Origin: Sporobacter termitidis DSM 10068
GTDB taxonomy: Bacteria; Bacillota; Clostridia; Oscillospirales; Oscillospiraceae
Assembly (NCBI RefSeq): GCF_900130065.1
Contig: NZ_FQXV01000004.1
Location: forward strand, 124,001-188,000
Reading direction: 5' to 3'
Length of the DNA: 64,000 nucleotides
The position numbers and the translations under genes were made by a program. A model generated the notes under the pieces. It searched no databases, had not been told where the DNA came from, and was given only the letters and a program-made list of their open reading frames with translations. The first letter of the stretch is position 1. Each line of letters starts with the position of its first letter. Positions 35,016 to 42,718 of the stretch are shown here, piece by piece.

Positions 35016-35318
35016 TTAAGGGATAAAATTTATAGCTGCGGCGCTGCGTGTTGCTTCGGGCTCCCGCGTGAAGCCGGGGTCGTTATCCGCCGTGACAGGG
35101 ATCAGCATTTGAGGATCGCAATTGTATGGCGCCTCTGCAAATATCCCGTCGTCGACGCTGTCCCGATTCTCCGGGACGTCTATGTATTCGGATACGGCGC
35201 TCCTTGAAAGGGCCGATTCCTCGTCACGCGGGCCGGCGGGCGCCGCCGCCGCGTTTCCGGCCGGCTGGAGGGTGAAGCACAGGGCGGCAATCAAAGCCGA
35301 GCACAGCAGATTCTTCAT
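35016..35318 (-). CDS. Small secreted protein of unknown function
   Basis: 100-residue protein with an N-terminal signal peptide (MKNLLCSALIAALCFTLQPA, probable cleavage near AAAA-PAG at residue 26). The mature part is acidic and polar (EYIDVPENRDSVDDGIF) without Cys pairs or a recognisable domain. GAGGTG precedes the ATG at the right distance, which supports a real gene. It is convergent with gpsA and divergent from the glycyl radical enzyme. Confidence 0.65.
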   Translation of the reverse strand: MKNLLCSALIAALCFTLQPAGNAAAAPAGPRDEESALSRSAVSEYIDVPENRDSVDDGIFAEAPYNCDPQMLIPVTADNDPGFTREPEATRSAAAINFIP

Positions 35319-35431
35319 AATTTCACCTCAAACGTATAGACGGGCCAGGGCCTGAAAGGTTCCATTAATATAAAAAAGAAGAAAAGTTATCATATCCGCT
35401 TCAGAGATATTTTTTGTAAAGACCGCCGTGG

Positions 35432-35460
35432 TTGATTTTGCCGGCGGCAGTTACTATAAT
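35432..35460 (+). promoter_or_regulatory. Promoter of the glycyl radical enzyme gene
   Basis: TTGATT (35432-35437), 17-bp spacer, TATAAT (35455-35460), 44 bp before the ATG. Confidence 0.75.
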
Positions 35461-35504
35461 AAAATAAAATATAAGTGTTATCGAGAGCCGGGAAGGAGAC
35501 TGCT

Positions 35505-37922
35505 ATGTATACCTTTTCACCCATCAGCGACAGAGTCCTGCGCATCAGGGAGCGGTACCGGAACACAACGCCCAAATTCTCCAGCGAACGCCCGAGGATC
35601 ATCACCGAGTTTTATAAGGCCCACGAGACGGAGCATCCGCTGCTGAAGCGGGCCAAATGCATGCACGCCATCTGCGAGAGGATGACGCTCATCGTCGGCG
35701 ACGACGACCTGATCGTCGGCAATCAGGTGCCGACATTTCGCGGCGCCACCACGAACCCCGAGTACGGCGGCGTGAAATGGCTCGTCGACGAGCTCAAAAG
35801 CGGCCAGTTCTATAAAAGACAGGCATACGAGGAGTACAACGAGATCGATCCGGTGGACGCCGACTACATGTGCTCCATCGAGGAGTATTGGAACGACCGC
35901 TGCCTGGGCACCCTCTGCGACGCCGTCATCCCGGACGAATTTTACCCCGTGGAGACGGCGAACATCCTGCCCTTTGCCAGAAACGGCACCGGCGGCAATC
36001 CCATCGGACATTTTTCGGCCAACTACTCCAAAGCCGTGAGCAAGGGCTTCAGGGCCATCAAGGACGAAGCCCTCGAGAAGCTCGCGGCCATGAACGGCCA
36101 TTTATTTGAGGGCGACGCCGAAAAGCACCTCTTTTACCGCGCTGTCGTCATCTATTGCGACGCCGTCATGCTGCTCAGTAAGCGCTACGCTGCGGTATGC
36201 CGCCACATGGCCGCGCTGGACAAATATACGCCCGAGCGGAGGGCGGAGCTCAGCTCCATGGCGGACTCCCTCGATCACATCATCGAATACCCGGCCCGCA
36301 CCTTCCGGGAGGCGGTCCAGGCCACGCTCATCTATCACCTGACGCTCTGCTTCGACGGCCAGATGCACGGCCTGACGTTTGGCCGCTTCGACCAGTACAC
36401 GTATCCGCTCCTGAAAAAGGAACTGGAGGAGGGCACCACCACGCTGGAGCGCGCCCAGGAGATCGTCGACTGCTTCTTTTTGAAGATTTCCGAGGCCGTC
36501 GTCCTGAAGACGACGGCTGCCGCGACCAATTCCGGCGGCTATTCCTCCGGGCAGCACATGTCCCTGGGCGGTGTCGGCAGGGACGGGGGCGACGCCACCA
36601 ACGCGGTGTCCTACCTCATGCTCCAGACGATGGGACGGCTCCACCTGCATGAGCCGCCGCTCTCGCTCCGCATCCACAAAGGTACGCCGGATACGCTCTG
36701 GGAGGCGGCCATCGCCTGCACAAAGGAGTGTGGCGGCATCCCGACGCTCCAGAACGACGACGTCATCATCCCGACGCTTTTGGCCCGCGGCTTTACCATC
36801 GGGGATGCCCGCGATTACTGCATCATCGGCTGCGTGGAGCCTGCCGGCGCCGGCAACGACTTCCCGGCCTGCGGCGGCCTGGGGCGCGCCACGTACCTCA
36901 ATATGGGCAATCTCATCACCATGCTCATCAATAACGGCAGGAATCCGTTAAACGGCGGGGACTCCGGCTTCGGCACCGGGTATCTCTACGACTACAAATC
37001 CTTTGACGAGGTCATGGCGGCCTATAAAAAGCACGTGGAGCACTATGTGAACTGGCACATCTCCATGTCCAACCTCTTCTGGCTCGTCATGCGCGACAAG
37101 ATGCCGCTCATCGCCGCCTCGGCCACCATGGACGGCTGCATGGAGTCCGGCAGGGACGTCATGTACGGCGGGGCGAAATACAACGCCAACGGCTCCTCCG
37201 GCGTCGGCTGTGCCAACGTCATCGACAGCCTGGCGGTCATCAAATACATGGTGTTCGACAAAAAGCTCCTGACGGCCCGCGAGCTCTATGACGCCATCAT
37301 GGCCGACTGGAAGGGCTACGAGCCGCTCCGCCAGCGCATCCTCAACGAGGTGCCGCGCTACGGCAACGACATCCCGTATGTGGATAAGATCGCCCGCGAC
37401 GCGATGGAAATCTTCGCCCAGGCATTTTTAAAGGGCACCGGCGACCGGGGCAACAAGTGGCAGGCGGGCATTTATCCCGTCTCCACCCACGTGGTCAACG
37501 GCAAGCGCACCTGGGCCACGCCCGATGGGCGTATGGCGCGGGAAGCCCTGGCCGAGGGCGTTTCCCCGAAGCAGGGTCTCGACAAAAACGGCCCCGCGGC
37601 CGTCCTGAAGTCCGTGGCAGCCATCAATCACGCCACGTACCGCAACGGCACGCTTCTGAACATGAAGTTCCACCCGGCCACCGTTCAGGGCGACGAGGGC
37701 GCCATGAAGCTCCGGTTGCTGGTGGAGACCTTCTTTTCCCTCGGCGGCATGCACATCCAGTATAACGTGGTCGGCGGGGAGCAGCTGCGCGAGGCGCAGA
37801 AGGAGCCGGACAAATACAAAAATCTCGTCATCCGCATCGCCGGCTTTTCCGCCTATTTCGTCGAGCTTGACAGCGCGCTGCAGAACGATCTTATCAGCAG
37901 GACGGATCAAATGGTGCATTAA
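35505..37922 (+). CDS. Glycyl radical enzyme, substrate unknown
   Basis: 805-residue member of the pyruvate formate-lyase-like family. Start ATG 35505 has GGAAGGAG upstream. The thiyl Cys is Cys443 in CIIGCVEPAG, with the Glu two residues later that dehydratases, decarboxylases and choline lyase share. The radical-bearing Gly780 lies in RIAGFSAYF near the end, followed by DSALQNDLISRT. The N-terminal segment TTNPEYGGVKWLVDEL differs from PFL itself. Substrate cannot be inferred. No activating radical SAM enzyme lies next to it in the window, which is unusual. Confidence 0.9.
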   Translation: MYTFSPISDRVLRIRERYRNTTPKFSSERPRIITEFYKAHETEHPLLKRAKCMHAICERMTLIVGDDDLIVGNQVPTFRGATTNPEYGGVKWLVDELKSGQFYKRQAYEEYNEIDPVDADYMCSIEEYWNDRCLGTLCDAVIPDEFYPVETANILPFARNGTGGNPIGHFSANYSKAVSKGFRAIKDEALEKLAAMNGHLFEGDAEKHLFYRAVVIYCDAVMLLSKRYAAVCRHMAALDKYTPERRAELSSMADSLDHIIEYPARTFREAVQATLIYHLTLCFDGQMHGLTFGRFDQYTYPLLKKELEEGTTTLERAQEIVDCFFLKISEAVVLKTTAAATNSGGYSSGQHMSLGGVGRDGGDATNAVSYLMLQTMGRLHLHEPPLSLRIHKGTPDTLWEAAIACTKECGGIPTLQNDDVIIPTLLARGFTIGDARDYCIIGCVEPAGAGNDFPACGGLGRATYLNMGNLITMLINNGRNPLNGGDSGFGTGYLYDYKSFDEVMAAYKKHVEHYVNWHISMSNLFWLVMRDKMPLIAASATMDGCMESGRDVMYGGAKYNANGSSGVGCANVIDSLAVIKYMVFDKKLLTARELYDAIMADWKGYEPLRQRILNEVPRYGNDIPYVDKIARDAMEIFAQAFLKGTGDRGNKWQAGIYPVSTHVVNGKRTWATPDGRMAREALAEGVSPKQGLDKNGPAAVLKSVAAINHATYRNGTLLNMKFHPATVQGDEGAMKLRLLVETFFSLGGMHIQYNVVGGEQLREAQKEPDKYKNLVIRIAGFSAYFVELDSALQNDLISRTDQMVH

Positions 37923-37926
37923 AAAA

Positions 37927-38002
37927 GCCCGCCCACCCGCCCAATAGAGGTATAGGGGGCTACGCCCCCTATGATCCCTTGCGGGGCTTCGCCCCGGACC
38001 CA
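37927..38002 (-). repeat. G-quadruplex repeat, copy 5
   Basis: C-tracts at 37928-37930, 37932-37934, 37936-37938 and 37940-37942 give GGGCGGGTGGGCGGG on the minus strand. Then come TAGGGGGCTACGCCCCCTA (37952-37970) and GGGGCTTCGCCCC (from about 37984). It starts 5 nt after the glycyl radical enzyme stop and resembles copy 1 in layout. Confidence 0.75.
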
Positions 38003-38176
38003 TTTCCGCCTTCCCTGAAGGGGAAGGCGCCATGCCTGGGGCCCTGACGGATGCGGAACTGCGCCTGCTATAAACTCCGACGGCGAGGTCTGGGCTGTGC
38101 CCGCGGCCTCGACTATGCTTTTGAATTCAATTTTATATATTAGCCAAATTAAAATGACGGAAACCAGAGAGGGAAA

Positions 38177-38536
38177 ATGGATAAAGTCAATGTTGAGGAA
38201 AAGCTGCGTCTCTTCAGCGAGCATTGGAGCCCGAAAATTATCGGGGAGCTGAATGAGTCGTATATCAAGGTCGCCAGGCTCAAGGGCGAGTTTTTGTGGC
38301 ACCGTCACGAAACGGAGGATGAGATGTTTTATGTCCTGAAAGGACAGCTCATCATAAAATTCCGGGATAAGGACGTTGTCCTGAACGACGGGGAGTTTCT
38401 GATCATCCCGAAGGGCGTGGAGCACATGCCGGTGGCCGAAAGGGAGGTCCAGGTGATGCTCATCGAGGCGAAGACGACGCTGAACACCGGCGACGTCACC
38501 AATGACAGGACGGTAGAAAAGCCCGAGTGGATATGA
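38177..38536 (+). CDS. Cupin domain protein
   Basis: 119-residue single-domain cupin. Cupin motif 1 is visible as WHRHETEDEMFYVLKGQLIIKF in pieces (G-x5-HxH-x3-E-x6-G pattern with HRHETEDE), and motif 2 as EFLIIPKGVEHMPVAE, giving two or three His and a Glu for one metal. Enzyme or binding function is unknown. AGAGAGGGAAA precedes the ATG. It follows the glycyl radical enzyme after 254 bp of repeat and A/T-rich DNA, so a functional link is uncertain. Confidence 0.85.
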   Translation: MDKVNVEEKLRLFSEHWSPKIIGELNESYIKVARLKGEFLWHRHETEDEMFYVLKGQLIIKFRDKDVVLNDGEFLIIPKGVEHMPVAEREVQVMLIEAKTTLNTGDVTNDRTVEKPEWI

Positions 38537-38598
38537 AAACAGGGGAGAACGCAAAGGGACGACTCATAAAATGAGCCGTCCCAGACTGTCGATAAAGC

Positions 38599-38922
38599 TT
38601 ACGCCTTTGTTTCCGATGATATCATTTTTTTCCTGCGCTTCGGGGCGGGCTTCAGCTCTTTTTTGCGCTGCTCCTCCGCCGCGGCTTTCTGCTGCGTCAC
38701 GGCCACTTCGTATTCGGCCTTTTGCCGTGAAATTTCTTCCATCTGCCGCGTCTGCAGCTCTTCACTGCAGAATGTCAGATAATTTTCGAAAATCGACGGA
38801 TAGAGGAATCTTTTCGTCTCGCTTTCCGTGGGAAATTTTACGGTGATGATATTGTCCGCCTGCTCGATAACGGCGCCGATACCGTACTTGTTATGCCGAA
38901 CCTGTGTGTTAATGATATCCAT
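38599..38922 (-). CDS. Hypothetical protein with Tudor-like N-terminus and charged tail
   Basis: 107-residue protein. Residues 1-45 follow the 'V.H..yG.G.V.....n.i.V.F......f.yP' pattern (QVRHNKYGIGAVIEQ, then TVKFPTESETKRFLYPSIF) seen in small SH3/Tudor-like domains. Residues 55-107 form a charged helix rich in Glu, Lys, Gln and Ala ending KPAPKRRKKM. AAGGTC lies upstream of the ATG. Family name and role are not known to me. Confidence 0.7.
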   Translation of the reverse strand: MDIINTQVRHNKYGIGAVIEQADNIITVKFPTESETKRFLYPSIFENYLTFCSEELQTRQMEEISRQKAEYEVAVTQQKAAAEEQRKKELKPAPKRRKKMISSETKA

Positions 38923-39255
38923 GATTCACTGACCTTTCTAAGCCGCGCGCATCCGGCAGCATTCAGCCGGGTGCCGGCTTTCGCTCGCGTTCAACGCATA
39001 TCCCTCTGACGCTTTCCATAGATATCATAGCAGTTTGATTCGGAGAATGTAAGTGAAATCTCGGGCCAGAGGAAATCTTTGTGAAAATTTGTGCGGATAT
39101 ATCGGACAGTTTTTGTTCAATATTCTCACTATATTCTCACTGTCGCGGATTATTTCTTTCAATCGTATGCTTTTTGCACCGCGCCGGCAATAATACCGTA
39201 GACGCCTCTGCGAAGCCGGGCGGATGAGGGAAGCGCCGTCCCGATGGGCGGGCAT
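38923..39255. other. Gene-free region between hypothetical gene and rpmB terminator
   Basis: No supported gene. There is a GCATTCAGCCGGGTGCCGGC palindrome near 38955 and an A/T-rich stretch 39020-39180 with repeated TATTCTCACTATATTCTCACT (39119-39139). Possible promoters of the minus-strand gene at 38922 would lie here, but I see no clear -35/-10 pair. Confidence 0.4.
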
Positions 39256-39289
39256 AAAAAATTATGCTCACAGCGGACGCTGTGAGCAT
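39256..39289 (-). terminator. Intrinsic terminator of rpmB
   Basis: Arms ATGCTCACAGC (39264-39274) and GCTGTGAGCAT (39279-39289), loop of 4, with a run of T on the minus strand (39261-39256). It lies 12 nt after the rpmB stop. Confidence 0.9.
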
Positions 39290-39301
39290 TTCAGTCATTA
39301 T

Positions 39302-39490
39302 CTACACTGCACGCGTAACCTTGCCGCTGCGGAGGCACCGAGTACACACGTAAACATGGCGCGGGGCGCCGTCCACAATAGCGGACACTCTCTTGACGTT
39401 CGGTTTCCACATCCTGTTTGTGCGCCTGTGAGAGTGGCTCTGACGGATACCGAAAGAAACGCCCTTATCGCAAAATTCACACTTAGCCAT
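39302..39490 (-). CDS. rpmB: 50S ribosomal protein L28
   Basis: 62-residue ribosomal protein. Start ATG 39490 (MAKCEFCDKGVSFGIRQSHS) has AAGGAGGTG upstream; an ATG 9 nt earlier is not supported. Paired CxxC motifs (CEFC and CTRC) make it the zinc-binding form. Typical features are SHRRTNRMWKPNVKRV and the terminal CLRSGKVTRAV. Monocistronic, with its own promoter and terminator. Confidence 0.96.
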   Translation of the reverse strand: MAKCEFCDKGVSFGIRQSHSHRRTNRMWKPNVKRVSAIVDGAPRHVYVCTRCLRSGKVTRAV

Positions 39491-39539
39491 CTGCTGCACC
39501 TCCTTGCACGTGCTTTATTGGATTTTGAACAGCTTTATT

Positions 39540-39568
39540 ATAATAACAGAATAGGGCGAAAAATGCAA
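39540..39568 (-). promoter_or_regulatory. Promoter of rpmB
   Basis: Minus strand TTGCAT (39568-39563), 17-bp spacer, TATTAT (39545-39540), 49 bp before the ATG. Confidence 0.7.
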
Positions 39569-39603
39569 GTATTAATTACTAATTATTTTGCGCCGGGATA
39601 TGG

Positions 39604-39623
39604 ATTCCCGCCTTCGCGGGAAT
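39604..39623. repeat. dRS3-like palindrome
   Basis: ATTCCCGCCTTCGCGGGAAT followed by GACA, between the divergent rpmB and hprK promoters. Same family as 12139-12211. Confidence 0.8.
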
Positions 39624-39648
39624 GACATGAAGGGGGCGGGTGCTCGGA

Positions 39649-39771
39649 AGGTGCTCCTTGAGAGATGCGCTTAGAGATGCGCTTAGAGGTGCGCTTAGAG
39701 ATGCGCTTAGAGGTGCGCTTGGAGATGCGTTTGGAGATGCGTTTGGAGATGCGTTTGGAGATGCTCTTTGG
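39649..39771 (+). repeat. 12-bp minisatellite upstream of hprK
   Basis: Eight contiguous 12-bp units from 39663 to 39758, AGATGCGCTTAG drifting to AGATGCGTTTGG, with degenerate units on both sides (AGGTGCTCCTTG at 39649, AGATGCTCTTTGG at 39759). Variation is ordered: left units carry CTTAG, right units TTTGG. Being a multiple of three it stays open and would encode MRLE repeats, but the hprK start and promoter lie downstream, so it is noncoding. Confidence 0.9.
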
Positions 39772-39800
39772 GAGGCGCGCTTTTGAGACAAGAAATTTGC

Positions 39801-39829
39801 TTGCAAATGGGAGAGGTATTGTATACAAT
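39801..39829 (+). promoter_or_regulatory. Promoter of hprK
   Basis: TTGCAA (39801-39806), 17-bp spacer, TACAAT (39824-39829), 30 bp after the minisatellite and 45 bp before the ATG. It probably drives hprK-murB-rapZ-yvcK-whiA. Confidence 0.75.
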
Positions 39830-39874
39830 TTAACCGGCGGAACATATATTTACAGAGATACGCGGGAGGATGCT

Positions 39875-40810
39875 ATGGAACGCGAATACAGCTACAGGCT
39901 GAAAACGCTGGTGGAAGGGCAGAAGCTGAATATCCTCTACCCGTCGACGGATTATGAAAAGGTTTTGATCAAGACAGGCGACGTGCACCGTCCGGGGTTG
40001 CAGCTGGCCGGCTTTTACGACTACTTTGACCCGGCCCGGGTCCAGCTCGTCGGCCGGATGGAGGTCGCGTTCCTGATGAAATTTTCATCGGAGGAACGCA
40101 GGGAAAAGGTCGATTTTTATATGTCGAAAAAGTTTCCCGCGCTCATCATCTGCCACGATGCCGAGCTTTTGCCGGAGTTCATGGAGGCGGCGGAGAAGTA
40201 CGACGTCTCGCTGTGCTCCACCAGCAAGAGCACCTCGGCGGTCATGTCGGATGTGATCCGCATTATAAAAATGGAGCTGGCCCCACGCGTTACGCGCCAC
40301 GGCGTCCTTGTAGAGGTCTACGGGATGGGCCTTTTGCTCCTGGGAGAAAGCGGCGTCGGCAAGAGCGAGGCGGCCATCGAGCTTTTAAAGCGCGGCCACC
40401 GGCTCATTGCCGACGACGCCGTTGAGATCAAGGCTGTCGCCGATTACCTTGAGGGCACGGCGCCGGAGCTCATCCGCCATTACGTGGAGCTGCGCGGCAT
40501 CGGCGTTATTGACGTCAGGCAAATTTTCGGCGTGGGCGCCGTCAAGGCGCGCCAGAACATCCACCTGGTCGTCAATCTGGAGCCCTGGCGCGAGGGCATG
40601 CTGTACGACAGGCTCGGCATCAACGAGCAAACCGTGACCATTCTCGGCGTCGACGTGGCGGCCGTGACGATCCCGGTCAAACCGGGGCGCAACCTGGCCG
40701 TCATCCTGGAGGTGGCCGCCATGAACCAGCGCCAGAAATTCATGGGCTACAACGCCGCGCTGGAGTTCACCCGCCAGATCAACAGGCATTTCGACGAAAA
40801 GCTGTCGTAA
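39875..40810 (+). CDS. hprK: HPr kinase/phosphorylase
   Basis: Phosphorylates and dephosphorylates HPr on Ser46 to control carbon catabolite repression. Start ATG 39875 has GGGAGG 5 nt upstream; the longer open frame runs through the 12-bp repeats and is rejected. The 311-residue protein has an N-terminal domain to about 130, Walker A GESGVGKSEAAIELL near residue 157, HRLIADDAVEI, and the HprK signature ELRGIGVIDVRQIFG. The C-terminal MNQRQKFMGYNAA is typical. Confidence 0.95.
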   Translation: MEREYSYRLKTLVEGQKLNILYPSTDYEKVLIKTGDVHRPGLQLAGFYDYFDPARVQLVGRMEVAFLMKFSSEERREKVDFYMSKKFPALIICHDAELLPEFMEAAEKYDVSLCSTSKSTSAVMSDVIRIIKMELAPRVTRHGVLVEVYGMGLLLLGESGVGKSEAAIELLKRGHRLIADDAVEIKAVADYLEGTAPELIRHYVELRGIGVIDVRQIFGVGAVKARQNIHLVVNLEPWREGMLYDRLGINEQTVTILGVDVAAVTIPVKPGRNLAVILEVAAMNQRQKFMGYNAALEFTRQINRHFDEKLS

Positions 40811-40841
40811 TAAATTTATTCTTGATTGGAGCCATCGCCGC

Positions 40842-41768
40842 ATGAACAACGTGTCCGCCGTGTTTGAGACGTTAAGGGAGCTGCTGCCGGATATTGAATA
40901 CCGCCTTGATGAGCCGCTGAAGGAGCATACCTCCTTCAGGATCGGCGGGCCTGTTTCCGTGATGTTTTTCCCGAAATCGCCGGAGGAGCTCAGAATTCTA
41001 TGCGGCGTTCTGAAGAATTTTAGCCTGAAAGCCCTCGTCATCGGCAATGGGACGAACCTCCTGGCGGACGACGGGCCCATCGACCTTGCCGTTGTGAAGA
41101 CGCACGCGGGGCTCGGGGACATCCGGCTGACCGGGGAGACGGAGATCACCGCCGAGAGCGGCGTGCTCCTGTCAAGGCTTGCCGGCTTCGCGCTGGAGCA
41201 CGCGCTGACGGGGCTGGAGTTTGCCCACGGCATCCCGGGGACGCTGGGCGGCGCCGTGGCGATGAATGCCGGCGCTTACGGCGGCGAGATGAAGGATGTC
41301 GTGGCAAAAACCTCCTTTCTCGGACAGGGACTGGCGCTTTATGATATTTACGGCGCGGATCACGCCTTTTCATACCGGCGCAGCAGGTTCTCCGATTCCG
41401 GAGATATTATCCTCTCGTCGGTGCTCCGCCTGAAAAAGGGCGACCCGCAGGAGATACGGGCCCGGATGGAGGCGCTGGCCGCAAAGCGGCGGGAGAGCCA
41501 GCCGCTCACGCTGCCGAGCGCCGGGAGCACGTTCAAAAGGCCGAAAAACGGATACGCGGCCGCCCTTATCGACCAGGCGGGGCTCCGCGGCTACGCCGTT
41601 GGGGGGGCCATGGTGTCCGATAAGCACACAGGTTTTGTCGTCAACAGGGGCGGCGCCACGTTCGAGGACGTCTTGGCGGTCATGGACCACGTCCGGGAAG
41701 AGGTGCTGCGCCGATTTGGGACGGCGCTTGAGCCGGAGGTCAAAATCATCCGGAGCGCAGGCCGGTAA
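40842..41768 (+). CDS. murB: UDP-N-acetylenolpyruvoylglucosamine reductase MurB
   Basis: FAD enzyme that reduces the MurA product to UDP-MurNAc. The 308-residue protein has HTSFRIGGPV near residue 30, VIGNGTNLLADD (FAD site), GLEFAHGIPGTLGGAVAMNAGAYGG in pieces, and the catalytic Ser in LPSAGSTFKRP. It is a type II MurB by length. Gene order hprK-murB-rapZ-yvcK-whiA is typical of Clostridia. Confidence 0.96.
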   Translation: MNNVSAVFETLRELLPDIEYRLDEPLKEHTSFRIGGPVSVMFFPKSPEELRILCGVLKNFSLKALVIGNGTNLLADDGPIDLAVVKTHAGLGDIRLTGETEITAESGVLLSRLAGFALEHALTGLEFAHGIPGTLGGAVAMNAGAYGGEMKDVVAKTSFLGQGLALYDIYGADHAFSYRRSRFSDSGDIILSSVLRLKKGDPQEIRARMEALAAKRRESQPLTLPSAGSTFKRPKNGYAAALIDQAGLRGYAVGGAMVSDKHTGFVVNRGGATFEDVLAVMDHVREEVLRRFGTALEPEVKIIRSAGR

Positions 41769-41806
41769 GGGATAGGCCAGGGACAGAGAGAGAAGAAGGG
41801 TGCACT

Positions 41807-42667
41807 ATGGAAATACTCATCATATCGGGGTTGTCGGGCGCGGGTAAAAGCCGCGTCGCCGCCGTCCTGGAGGACATGGATTTTTACTGCGTGGATAATA
41901 TGCCCGTCGCGCTGATGCCGAAGTTTGCCGAGCTTTGCCTGGCCACCCGCGGCCGGTACGAGCGCGTCGCCCTCGTCACCGACGTGCGCGCTATCGAAAA
42001 TCTGGGCGAGCTTTTTACCGCGCTGGACGAAATGCGCGACATGGGCTGCGACCACCGGATTCTGTTCGTGGAGGCAGGTCTCCAAACGATCGTCAAGCGC
42101 TATAAGGAAACGCGCCGGCGCCATCCCCTCGACCCGGACGGCTGCGACCTGGAAAAGGCCGTGCGCCGGGAGATCGGCATGATGGCGCCGCTCAGGGAGC
42201 AGGCCGACACGATCATCGACACCACCGACCTGACGTTGGGCAAGCTGCAGCGCCGCCTCTTCTCGATCTTCAACAGGGATCAGGAAGAAAAACCGATGAA
42301 TGTCAACGTCATCTCCTTCGGCTACAAGTACGGAATACCCATCGAGTCCGACCTCGTCTTTGACGTCCGGTTTCTGCCGAACCCGTATTACGTGCCGGAC
42401 CTGCGCGAGCACAGCGGCCTGGAGGACTCCGTCAGGGAATTCATCTTCGACTTCGGCGAGACGAAGGAGTTTTTCAGGAGGCTGTCGGAGCTGATGGAAT
42501 TTCTGCTGCCGTATTACATCGAGGAAGGAAAGCGCCATCTGGTGGTCGGCGTCGGCTGCACCGGCGGCCGCCACAGATCGGTGGCCGTGGCCCAGGCGCT
42601 GTCCGATTATCTGACCGAAAAAGGCTATCCCGCGGAATGCATCCACCGGGACATTGACAAAACATAG
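41807..42667 (+). CDS. rapZ: RNase adapter/nucleotide-binding protein RapZ (YvcJ)
   Basis: P-loop protein; in E. coli it guides GlmY/GlmZ decay, in Firmicutes (YvcJ) its role is less clear. The 286-residue protein has Walker A GLSGAGKSR at residue 8, DNMPVALMP, Walker-B-like VTDVRA, and the C-terminal domain with DVRFLPNPYYVPDLREHSG in pieces and GCTGGRHRSVAVAQAL. Length is normal. Confidence 0.95.
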   Translation: MEILIISGLSGAGKSRVAAVLEDMDFYCVDNMPVALMPKFAELCLATRGRYERVALVTDVRAIENLGELFTALDEMRDMGCDHRILFVEAGLQTIVKRYKETRRRHPLDPDGCDLEKAVRREIGMMAPLREQADTIIDTTDLTLGKLQRRLFSIFNRDQEEKPMNVNVISFGYKYGIPIESDLVFDVRFLPNPYYVPDLREHSGLEDSVREFIFDFGETKEFFRRLSELMEFLLPYYIEEGKRHLVVGVGCTGGRHRSVAVAQALSDYLTEKGYPAECIHRDIDKT

Positions 42668-42718
42668 TGCCGTTTTCATATAATATGGCATAAAATCGTC
42701 ATGAAACGGGGATACGAC

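Noticed and set aside
39025-39255. 76-codon minus-strand frame after rpmB
   Set aside because: No ribosome binding site, basic random-like composition, and it overlaps the rpmB terminator region.
39649-39771. CRISPR array
   Set aside because: Units are 12 bp and contiguous, with no spacers and no cas genes; it is a minisatellite.
39665-39874. N-terminal extension of HprK made of MRLE repeats
   Set aside because: The true ATG at 39875 has GGGAGG upstream, HprK homologues start there, and a good promoter lies at 39801-39829, after the repeats.
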